64,000 nucleotides of DNA, taken from Chlamydiota bacterium (lineage in GTDB: Bacteria > Chlamydiota > Chlamydiia > Chlamydiales > JAAKFR01). The notes under the pieces were generated by a model that did not search any database, was not told the DNA's origin, and worked only from the letters and a program-made list of their open reading frames with translations. The position numbers were made by a program, and so were the translations under genes. The stretch lies in NCBI GenBank assembly GCA_021772465.1, contig JAJFLX010000012.1:191404-255403 (forward strand), written 5' to 3'. Below, one piece after another: positions 10,590-20,502 of this stretch (position 1 is the first letter of the stretch; each line of letters opens with the position of its first letter).

Positions 10590-11965
10590 ACATCGTGATC
10601 ATCGGCGCGGGCGATATCGGGCTGCATCTGGCGACGATCTTCTCTCAAGTGAACTACGGGATTGTATTGATCGACCACGATCCCCAAAAACTCGAGCGCG
10701 CCTCAAGAGAGCTCGATGTGGCGACAAAACTCGGCTCAGGGACCGACTGGGAGCTGCTTGAAGATCTACTCGAGCTTGGCCCCGATCTTTTGATTGCACT
10801 CACAAATGATGATGAGAAAAATTTGATCGCGTGTAGTTTAGCCAAAAACCTCGGCTACCCACAGACCGTTGCAAGAGTGCGCAGCAACAAATACTTTTTG
10901 CAAAGTAGGCTCAATTTTGAACGCCTTTTTTCTGTGGATTACCTGATTGGGCCTGAGAAATTGACTGCAGACGCAATCGCCAATATGATCCTACTCCCAG
11001 GTACGATTGAAAAAGAGAGCTTTGCACACGGATCTGTGCAGATGCGCACAGTGAAAGTCCCACGAAACTGGAGGCGATTTGAAACCCCGCTGGCTAATCG
11101 AGAAGAGCTGGAATTTCCTTCGGACTTGATGGTCGGATTAATTCGCCGTGAAATAGGCAAACCCTCTATGGGGCACCGCAAAAAAGAACAGATCATCTTT
11201 CCCCATGGAACAGATGTGCTTCTCCCTGGCGATGAGGTCACTTTCATTGGCGAGAAAAAAGCGGTCGACAAGCTTCACAAATTTTTTGGTAAACCCCCTA
11301 AACTCCCTAAATCGGTTGTCATTGTGGGGGGCTCACTTATCGGGATTAACTTGGCTCGCCTCCTCCAGGAGCGGGGTATTCGAGTCAGAATCATCGAAAA
11401 AGAGTTCGCCAAATGCCAGAAGCTCTCAGAAATACTCCCTCACTCTACTGTAATCTACCGTGATGGGATAGATTATCGATTTTTACACTCAGAGAGGGTA
11501 GAAGAGGCCGATGTCTTTGTCTCGTGCACAAGAAATGATGAAGTGAATTTCTTAGCTGGAACAATTGCACGCGATTTGGGGTGTGAGCAGGTAATTATCA
11601 CGCTCTCGGATACGAGTTACCTACCTTTAATTGAATCCCTAGGTATCACTCACGCAGCCTCAGCTCGACTCAATGCAGCCAATCGCATTTTGTCTATTGC
11701 AAGAGAGAAGACCATCGCTTCGATGGTTTCTATGTATGACAATCAAGCAGAAATCATGGAAGTTCGGGTCTCTCCCCACTCAAAAATTGCAGGGATTCCT
11801 ATAAGGCACCTAGGCCCTGAGTTACCCAAAGATTTTCTGATCGTTTTAATTCAAAGTCGTGGTCGCGTCTTCATTGCGGATGGAACTCGCGTGCTCTCAC
11901 CTGGAGACACCGTTGTGGTGATTAGTAGCCCCAAACATGTAACTGAGATTAAAAAACTTTTCTGA
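10586..11965 (+). CDS. trkA: Trk potassium uptake regulator TrkA (two RCK_N/RCK_C units)
   Basis: MNIVIIGAGDIGLHLATIF and second VVIVGGSLIGINLARLL Rossmann motifs; ATGA overlap with the upstream gene. Confidence 0.93.
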   Translation: MNIVIIGAGDIGLHLATIFSQVNYGIVLIDHDPQKLERASRELDVATKLGSGTDWELLEDLLELGPDLLIALTNDDEKNLIACSLAKNLGYPQTVARVRSNKYFLQSRLNFERLFSVDYLIGPEKLTADAIANMILLPGTIEKESFAHGSVQMRTVKVPRNWRRFETPLANREELEFPSDLMVGLIRREIGKPSMGHRKKEQIIFPHGTDVLLPGDEVTFIGEKKAVDKLHKFFGKPPKLPKSVVIVGGSLIGINLARLLQERGIRVRIIEKEFAKCQKLSEILPHSTVIYRDGIDYRFLHSERVEEADVFVSCTRNDEVNFLAGTIARDLGCEQVIITLSDTSYLPLIESLGITHAASARLNAANRILSIAREKTIASMVSMYDNQAEIMEVRVSPHSKIAGIPIRHLGPELPKDFLIVLIQSRGRVFIADGTRVLSPGDTVVVISSPKHVTEIKKLF

Positions 11966-13620
11966 TGCTTTATCGCGATATTGTCAGAACTTTGGCGCAC
12001 TACCTCTGGATCATGCTGATCCCGCTGCTCATCCCTTTTGGGATCGCTATTTACTGCGACGTTGCGGGACCTACTCTCTATCCTCAACCCTCTGCAATCT
12101 TTGCCTTTTTTTTTACGATGCTGATCACAGCTGCAACAGGCGCACTCTTGTGGTGGCTAGGGCGAGGAGGGGTTGGGCGTCTCTACAGGCGCGAGGGGTT
12201 GCTTCTTGTGATCCTTATCTATTTGATCACACCGATCATTGGGGGGCTTCCCTTCTATTTAAACCGCACCTTCGACAACCCCATCGACGCCTATTTTGAA
12301 GCGGTGTCGGGGCTCACTACAACTGGAGCGACCATCATTGAAGGGAAGCGAATCGACCCCTCTACTGGAGCTGATCTTCCCCTTGAGATGGACATCACAA
12401 CGGGCGAAAAAACGACTCACTACACCTACTATGGCACAGTAGACCCTGTAATCGATCCTGAGACGAAGCAGGTTTTGTTGACAGGGGTTGAGGCGATCAA
12501 CCCTGCCCTAGTTTTTTGGCGCTCTTTCATGCAATGGCTTGGAGGAGGGGGGGTGATCGTACTTTTTGTCGCGATCCTCCCTGCCCTTGGAGTTGGGGGG
12601 AAAATCCTTTTCCAGATGGAGCTGAGTGGCCCGAGCAAAGAGTCCATCTTCCCTCGAATTAAAGAGACGGCAAGCCAGCTTTGGAAGGTCTATCTCTCCC
12701 TTACTATCGCCCAGATTTTCTTGCTTATGGTCACCAATGAGCGGGTCTCTCTTTTTGATGCAATCACTGTCTCCTTTTCGACCCTCTCTACGGGGGGCTT
12801 TACCCCTAAAAACACGGGGATCCAAGCTTACCAAAGTGCAGCGACCGACTGGGTCGTGATTGCATTTATGATTCTCGGCAGTATCAGCTTTGCTCTCTAT
12901 TTCTTTTGCATGCGGGGGCGATTCAGTCGGCTGAAGGACCCTGAATTACGGGTCTTTCTGCTCATTATTCTTTTTGCGGTCGCTATCACGACCTGGCAGC
13001 TCATTGGCCATGCGCGTCACCTGATTGCGATGCAAGGAGGGGAGGGCTCTTTTCATTTCTTCGAAGCGCTACGCTATGGCGCCTTCCAAGTGATTTCAGT
13101 TCAAACCTCGACAGGTTTTTCGACTGCAAACTACGACCTTTGGCCCTTTTCTATTCAAACGCTTATGCTTATCTTGATGTTTGTAGGGGGGATGGCGGGC
13201 TCCACTGCTGGCGGCATTAAGGTGATCCGTCAACAAACATTTTTTCGGATCATGCTTAACAAGATCGAATCGATCTACAGACCCGATATTGTCCGCACTT
13301 ACCGTGTGGGAAATGCGACGATTGACAACAGAACAGCGACGACGGTTTTATGTTTTATCATGGTAGCCGCCTCGCTTACGATTATAGGGACATTTTTACT
13401 TGTTCTCGATGGGGTAGACCCCGAAAGTGCCCTCACTGGAATTAGCTGCATGATCAACAACGTGGGGATCGCTTTCCGTGCGGGAGGGCCTACGAGCTCC
13501 TTTGCTTTTCTCTCAAACTTTGGGAAGCTCCTCTCATGCATCTGGATGATTGCAGGGCGACTTGAATTCTTTGCTCTTTTGATTGCATTTGTCCCTGCTT
13601 TCTGGAGAACGAGCTACTAA
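11965..13620 (+). CDS. trkH: Trk potassium uptake membrane protein TrkH
   Basis: AVSGLTTTGATI, FWRSFMQWLGGGGVIVLF, FSTLSTGGFTPKN, VQTSTGFSTANYD and MFVGGMAGSTAGGIK pore loops. Confidence 0.94.
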   Translation: MLYRDIVRTLAHYLWIMLIPLLIPFGIAIYCDVAGPTLYPQPSAIFAFFFTMLITAATGALLWWLGRGGVGRLYRREGLLLVILIYLITPIIGGLPFYLNRTFDNPIDAYFEAVSGLTTTGATIIEGKRIDPSTGADLPLEMDITTGEKTTHYTYYGTVDPVIDPETKQVLLTGVEAINPALVFWRSFMQWLGGGGVIVLFVAILPALGVGGKILFQMELSGPSKESIFPRIKETASQLWKVYLSLTIAQIFLLMVTNERVSLFDAITVSFSTLSTGGFTPKNTGIQAYQSAATDWVVIAFMILGSISFALYFFCMRGRFSRLKDPELRVFLLIILFAVAITTWQLIGHARHLIAMQGGEGSFHFFEALRYGAFQVISVQTSTGFSTANYDLWPFSIQTLMLILMFVGGMAGSTAGGIKVIRQQTFFRIMLNKIESIYRPDIVRTYRVGNATIDNRTATTVLCFIMVAASLTIIGTFLLVLDGVDPESALTGISCMINNVGIAFRAGGPTSSFAFLSNFGKLLSCIWMIAGRLEFFALLIAFVPAFWRTSY

Positions 13621-13625
13621 TTCGA

Positions 13626-13905
13626 TCAATTCCCGGCAGCGGCAGCGCATTTGAGCGCACAACAAGAGATCAGCATGAATGGGATGCTAAACAAGCTTTT
13701 TGCAAGGTGACGGTTCATGGGGATCACACCTCTCAACCCGAGGGCACCGACAACCACCATGGTGACCATACTAGCTACAATCAGAAGTAAAACAGCTGCT
13801 CCAATGAGCTTACTTTTATCTACAGAGCCTCTTGGATTTCGTTGGAGATTTTTTACTCTCCTCTTTTGAGGAGAATGTTCTTGAACCGATCTGTTAGCAT
13901 GAGCA
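13626..13905 (-). pseudogene. Remnant of the transmembrane module found intact at 16534..17046
   Basis: Minus frame reads ...GSVDKSKLIGAAVLLLIVASMVTMVVVGALGLRGVIPMNRHLAKSLFSIPFMLISCCALKCAAAAGN*; no ATG upstream; near-identical core to 16534..17046. Confidence 0.7.
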
Positions 13906-13917
13906 CCTAAACGGCTC

Positions 13918-15042
13918 TCAGTGAAGCATTTGTGGGCCCTCTCCGGACACTAATGTAGCAAATAGTGCAGCTACGTTCCTCTCTCTCTTCCTCTGCTCTG
14001 CAGCAAATAGCTCTTTAGCTCGCCGAAGCAAGCCATAAATTTCACTTTTTTTATGCTCATCTCCCTCAAGCATTTGTTTAGCCAGTCTGCCATCCGCATC
14101 CACAACGAGAGGATCCGCTCCTTCTATCAAAAGAACTCTTACAACCTCAGCACTGCTGGATTTAACTGCCCACATAAGAGCGGTACGGCCATACTTATCC
14201 GCAGCATCGGGTTTTTCCCCTGCACCCAAAAGAGCTTCGGCAATCTCGGCATGTCCCTCTCTAGCTGCTTTCATAAGAGCAGTAACGCCACCCACATTCA
14301 CAGCATTAGGTTGTGCCCCTGCAGCCAAAAGCATCTTGACAACTGCGGCATGTCTCTTCCCAGCTGCCCACATAAGAGCGGTATAGCCATCCCCACCCGC
14401 AGCATTGGGATCTGCCTCTGCATCCAAAAGAATCTTGACAACCTCAGCATGTCCCCCTTCAGCTGCCCTCACAAGAGCGGCAAAGCCCCACTTATCCACA
14501 GCATCGAGATCTGCCCCTCCCTTTAAGAGAGCGTCAACAACCTCAGCATGTCCGTAGTCAGCTGCCCTCATAAGAGCGGTACGGCTATATTCATCCGCAG
14601 CAGTGTGGTCCGCCCCTTCTCGTAAGAGAGCTCTGATAGTCTCGGCGTCTCCCTGGGAAGCTGCTTCTAACAAAGCGTCTGTGAGCTCTCTATTCACAGG
14701 AGCTCGACCGGCCCCTCCCGCTGGTTGCTCCTCAGAAGATGAGGTACTACCTTCCTCTTCTTCCACAGCATTAAGGTCCGCCCCTTCTCCTAAGAGAGCT
14801 CTGGTAGCCTCGGCGTCTCCCTGGGAAGTTGCTTCTAACAACGCGTCAGTGAGCTCTCTATTCACAGGAGCTCGACCGGCCCCTCCCGCAGTTTGCTCTT
14901 CAGGAGCCCCAGCAAGCGTCCGACGAGCAACCGCTGCGGCTGCGACATCGCCTTCATTTACAACATTGTTAGACCTCGCCTCTGCGACGCTATCATGCAT
15001 TTTCGGTGGAATAGAACCTGATGAACCGGGAGCTTGAGCCAT
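13918..15042 (-). CDS. Ankyrin-repeat protein, MAQAPGSSG family (copy 1)
   Basis: Leader MAQAPGSSGSIPPK followed by ANK repeats (GADPNAAGGDGYTALMWAAGKRHAAVVKMLLAAGAQPNAV...). Confidence 0.92.
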   Translation of the reverse strand: MAQAPGSSGSIPPKMHDSVAEARSNNVVNEGDVAAAAVARRTLAGAPEEQTAGGAGRAPVNRELTDALLEATSQGDAEATRALLGEGADLNAVEEEEGSTSSSEEQPAGGAGRAPVNRELTDALLEAASQGDAETIRALLREGADHTAADEYSRTALMRAADYGHAEVVDALLKGGADLDAVDKWGFAALVRAAEGGHAEVVKILLDAEADPNAAGGDGYTALMWAAGKRHAAVVKMLLAAGAQPNAVNVGGVTALMKAAREGHAEIAEALLGAGEKPDAADKYGRTALMWAVKSSSAEVVRVLLIEGADPLVVDADGRLAKQMLEGDEHKKSEIYGLLRRAKELFAAEQRKRERNVAALFATLVSGEGPQMLH

Positions 15043-15234
15043 AAAAACACTTTTTTAATAAATGTAACCATTGTTGTACAAAAAAATTGTTTTTTTGTCT
15101 AATTATAATGATGTTTGTTATTTACAAATCAGATAGTACAGAAAACCAAAACGGTTGATTAGAGATGCGACTCTATATGCCTTCACGTTAACACTGTAAC
15201 CCTACTTCTTTATCGGCAAGAGAGGCTTTGGCTC

Positions 15235-16332
15235 TCAGTGAAGCATTGATTTGCCCATTCCAGGCACTAATGTAGCAAATAGTGCAGCTACATTCCTCTT
15301 CCTTTTCCACTGTTCTTCAGCGCTCGAAAGCATAGCAAGAATTTCACGTGTTTCATCCGGATCTCCCTCAACCATTTGAATAGCCATTCTGCCCTTTGAG
15401 TCCACAACGAGAGGATCCGCTCCTCCCTCCAAAAAAGCTTCGACAACCTCGGTAAGTCCCTCTCTAACTGCCTTCACGAAGACGATATCGCCATCAAAAT
15501 CCACAACCTCGACATCTCTCTCCTGAACTGCCTCCATAAGAGCTGTATAGCCACCCTTATTCACAGCATCGGGGTTTGCCCCAGCAGCCAAAAGCATCTT
15601 GATAACCTCGACATCTCCCTCCTGAACTGCCCCCATAAGAGCTGTATAGCCACCCTTATTCACAGCATTGGGGTCCGCCCCTCCTCTCAAGAGAGCTTCG
15701 ACAAACTCTGGTCCCTTTGAGGCCGCCCCTATAAGGGCGGTACCGATATTCTCATTCACAATATTGGGGTCTGCCCCTCCTCTTAAGAGAGCCTCGACAA
15801 CTTCAGTATGCGCCACCCATTCAACTATCTCCATAAGAGCTGTATAGCCATTATTATTCACAACATTGGGGTCTGCCCCCCTCTTTAAGAGAGCTTCGAC
15901 AGCCCCAACGCGACCCCATACAGCTGCCCTCATAAGAGCTGTACAACCCCCCTCACCCACAGTATTAGGGTCCACCCCTTCCTCTAAGAGAGCTTCGACA
16001 ACCACGGCATGTCCCTGCATTGCTGCCACCATAAGAGTAGTATAGCCACACCTATTCACAGCATTGGCGTCGGCCCCCCTCTTTAAGAGAGAGCGGACTT
16101 CCTCGACGTCTCCCTGGTTAGCGGCCTTGAGCAATGCGTCAGTGAGCTCACTATTCGCAGGAGCTCGACCAGCCCCTCCCGTTGGTTGCACCTCAGGAGC
16201 CTCAGCGAACGCCCTACGAGCAACTGCTGCAACCGCGGCATCGCCTTCATTTACAGTATTGGAATTAGACCCTGAAGCAAGATCGAACACTTTCGGTGGA
16301 ATAGAACCTGATGAACCGGGAGCTTGAGCCAT
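15235..16332 (-). CDS. Ankyrin-repeat protein, MAQAPGSSG family (copy 2)
   Basis: Same leader; about 8 ANK repeats; start moved from 16383 to the conserved MAQ at 16332. Confidence 0.92.
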   Translation of the reverse strand: MAQAPGSSGSIPPKVFDLASGSNSNTVNEGDAAVAAVARRAFAEAPEVQPTGGAGRAPANSELTDALLKAANQGDVEEVRSLLKRGADANAVNRCGYTTLMVAAMQGHAVVVEALLEEGVDPNTVGEGGCTALMRAAVWGRVGAVEALLKRGADPNVVNNNGYTALMEIVEWVAHTEVVEALLRGGADPNIVNENIGTALIGAASKGPEFVEALLRGGADPNAVNKGGYTALMGAVQEGDVEVIKMLLAAGANPDAVNKGGYTALMEAVQERDVEVVDFDGDIVFVKAVREGLTEVVEAFLEGGADPLVVDSKGRMAIQMVEGDPDETREILAMLSSAEEQWKRKRNVAALFATLVPGMGKSMLH

Positions 16333-16419
16333 AAAAACCTCTTTTTTACTAAATAAATAAATATTATACATAATATGATACATAATATATTATTTTTTAT
16401 CAAGTATAAAATTTACTAT

Positions 16420-16535
16420 TATAAACGAATTTGCTTACCTAATGCATATTTAGGGCAGAAAATAAACAACCCGAGGGCACCAACAACCACCATGGTGACT
16501 ATGGTGACTATGGTGACTATACCAGCTAGAGGCTC
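16420..16535 (-). pseudogene. Second remnant of the TM module with 9-bp tandem repeats
   Basis: Minus frame AGIVTIVTIVTMVVVGALGLFIFCPKYALGKQIRL*; + strand ATGGTGACT x3. Confidence 0.6.
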
Positions 16536-17046
16536 AGCTGCTCACACACACAAAACAAGCGATCGGCATGAGGGGGATGATGATCAAGCTTTTTGCAAGG
16601 TGACGATTCATGGGGATCACACCTCTCAACCCGAGGGCACCAACAACCACCATGGTGACCATACTAGCTATAATCGGAAGTAAAATAGCAGCAGTTAGAG
16701 CAGCCTGTTGCCTCATGCGGTGGTGCTTAACCTCGAGTCCCTCCTCAATTTTAAGAGCGTATCTCTCAGATTCAATCTTCTCTTTAAGTACATCTATCTC
16801 TTGCTGAGTTAGAAGAGGGGCTAATCCGAATGCTGAATTGTTTTTTAAAGAACAGCTGTCCTGCCAACAATTATTTTGAAGCGTATATTGATGCCCCATA
16901 TACCTGATGACCGGGGGGGCAGTTGCCGCTACTGAGTGGCTGGATGAATTGAGATGCTTCATCTCGTGCATCGGGGCAAATGTCTCATAGGGAACTGAGT
17001 CAGGGCGACAAGCTGTAGTTGGAGCTGATGTCATAGGGTCCTCCAA
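16534..17046 (-). CDS. Hypothetical membrane protein (170 aa) with C-terminal TM hairpin
   Basis: Soluble coiled N-terminal part then AALTAAILLPIIASMVTMVVVGALGLRGVIPMNRHLAKSLIIIPLMPIACFVCV. Confidence 0.75.
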   Translation of the reverse strand: MEDPMTSAPTTACRPDSVPYETFAPMHEMKHLNSSSHSVAATAPPVIRYMGHQYTLQNNCWQDSCSLKNNSAFGLAPLLTQQEIDVLKEKIESERYALKIEEGLEVKHHRMRQQAALTAAILLPIIASMVTMVVVGALGLRGVIPMNRHLAKSLIIIPLMPIACFVCVSS

Positions 17047-17214
17047 TAAATGGTATGCTTACTAATTTTAATCCAATATATTGATAAAAAACAAGATAAA
17101 AAAACGATGTACTTTATTTTCAATTGGTCAGAGATGCCGTTCTATGGGCCCTTACGTTTAAGGTTGTATGCTATATTCTTTTTTTGGCACCGGGTTTACA
17201 CTCCTGAACGGCTC

Positions 17215-18063
17215 TCAGTCAAGCATTGGTGGGCCCTCTCCGGGCACTAATGTAGCAAATAGTGCAGCTACATTCCTCTGCCTTTTCCACTCTTTTTCAG
17301 CCCGCAAAAGCATAGCATGAATTTGACGCCCTGTTTCACTCGTAGCTCCCTCAACCATTTGAATAGCCGTACTACCTGCTTTGTTAGCAACATGGGGATC
17401 CGCTCCCCATTTCAAAAGCATCTCGACAACCGTAGCGTGCCCCGCATCAGCTGCTCTCATAAGAGAGGTACTGCCTTCCTCTTCTTCCACAGCATTGAGG
17501 TCTGCCCCTCCCTCTAAGAGAGCTTCGACAAGCGCTACATTCCCCTCTACAGCTGCCCAAAAAAGAGCGGTAGAGCCATCCTCAGCCACAACATTGGGCT
17601 TTGCCCCTCCTTCTAAGAGAGCTCTGACACCCTCGTCATTTTTCACATGAACTGCCCACATAAGAGCGGTAGAGCCATCCTCAGCCACAACATTGGGGTT
17701 TGCCCCTCCCTCTAAGAGGGCTCTGATAGCCTTGGCATATCCCCCACGAGCTGCCCACATAAGAGAAGTACTGCCTTCCTCTTCTTCTGCAGCATTAGGG
17801 TCCGCCCCTTCTCGTAAGAGAGCTCTGATAGTCTCGGCGTCTCCCTGGGAAGCTGCTTCTAACAAAGCGTTAGTGAGCTCTCTATTCACAGGAGCTCGGC
17901 CGGCCCCTCCCACTTGTTGCTCCTCAGGAGCCCCAGCGAGGGTCCTACGAGCAACCGCTGCTGTAGCTGCAGCGCCTTCATTTTCAGCATTGGGATTAGA
18001 CCCTGAAGCAGGATCGAACACTTTCGGTGGAATAGAACCTGATGAACCGGGAGCTTGAGCCAT
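17215..18063 (-). CDS. Ankyrin-repeat protein, MAQAPGSSG family (copy 3)
   Basis: Same leader and repeats; start at conserved MAQ (18063). Confidence 0.92.
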   Translation of the reverse strand: MAQAPGSSGSIPPKVFDPASGSNPNAENEGAAATAAVARRTLAGAPEEQQVGGAGRAPVNRELTNALLEAASQGDAETIRALLREGADPNAAEEEEGSTSLMWAARGGYAKAIRALLEGGANPNVVAEDGSTALMWAVHVKNDEGVRALLEGGAKPNVVAEDGSTALFWAAVEGNVALVEALLEGGADLNAVEEEEGSTSLMRAADAGHATVVEMLLKWGADPHVANKAGSTAIQMVEGATSETGRQIHAMLLRAEKEWKRQRNVAALFATLVPGEGPPMLD

Positions 18064-18123
18064 AAAAATACCTTTTTTGATAAGTTTAATGAAAGTTGTA
18101 CATAATATAATGTTTTCTAGCAA
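18064..18123 (-). promoter_or_regulatory. Conserved promoter/leader of MAQ-ankyrin family (copy 3)
   Basis: Minus: TTGCTAGAAAACATTATATTATGTACAACTTTCATTAAACTTATCAAAAAAGGTATTTTT-ATG; closely matches 62634-62692. Confidence 0.6.
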
Positions 18124-18337
18124 CTAAAAAGGATTTGAATACATACTAGGCTGGTTGAAAAACTTAGTGTACTCAAATTCAGCCAGAATATTCGATTCAA
18201 CTGGCTTCAAAGGGGAAGGAGAGTGGAAGAGGCCGGCAAGAGAAGAGCTTTTAGCTATCTGTCCACACAGTCATGATAGTCATTTACAGGCGAAAAAAAA
18301 ATTTTAGTCCCGCTCTAAAACGCGCGTCATAATATTT

Positions 18338-18374
18338 TTAGGGGCGCCTCAGATACTATCCGAAGCGCCCCTAA
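18338..18374. terminator. Strong hairpin downstream of groEL, candidate terminator
   Basis: 10-bp inverted repeat TTAGGGGCGC ... GCGCCCCTAA; no clear U-tract on the groEL side. Confidence 0.5.
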
Positions 18375-18407
18375 TTTAAGTGATAAAGTAATCGGTCAGC
18401 TTTGAGG

Positions 18408-20093
<1,686 letters not shown>

Positions 20094-20113
20094 CGTCATT
20101 TACCCCTTAATTT

Positions 20114-20398
20114 TTACACCAATACGCCTAGAATATCGTCCTCAGAAAGAATGAGACTCTCTTCATCATCAGAGACTTCAGTCCCCGCATAAGAAGAGAA
20201 AAGGACCCGATCTCCCTCTTTCACAGAAAGTGGGTGTATTTTTCCCTCTTCATCTCTTACGCCCGGACCGACAGCGATGACAGTCCCTTCCTTAGGCTTC
20301 TCCTGGGCGGCTTCGGGAAGGATGATTCCCCCCTTTGTAGTAGGTGCTTTAGCACGCTTAATAAGTACACGGCTGTTTAACGGCTTGATCTTGTTCAT
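20114..20398 (-). CDS. groES: Co-chaperonin GroES
   Basis: IKPLNSRVLIKRAKAPTTKGGIILPEAAQEKPKEGTVIAVGPG; start at MNKIKPLN. Confidence 0.96.
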   Translation of the reverse strand: MNKIKPLNSRVLIKRAKAPTTKGGIILPEAAQEKPKEGTVIAVGPGVRDEEGKIHPLSVKEGDRVLFSSYAGTEVSDDEESLILSEDDILGVLV

Positions 20399-20475
20399 AG
20401 AAGCTGACTCCTCTTCATTAAATGACTTTCTTAAGAGGAGGAGTTTAACTGTTCCCAAAGATTGCTGTCAAGATT

Positions 20476-20502
20476 TTAGCAAAGAAGCAAGAAAAGTGCT
20501 AA
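20476..20502. promoter_or_regulatory. CIRCE-like HrcA operator upstream of groESL
   Basis: TTAGCAAAG-N9-AAGTGCTAA against consensus TTAGCACTC-N9-GAGTGCTAA; spacer exactly 9; TTGACA -35-like hexamer directly downstream on the minus strand (20466-20471). Confidence 0.75.

Noticed and set aside
13905-13925. Programmed frameshift joining ankyrin copy 1 to the TM remnant
   Set aside because: Other family members end with the same ...LV.G.G..MLH/D tail, so copy 1 looks complete; no slippery site recognised.
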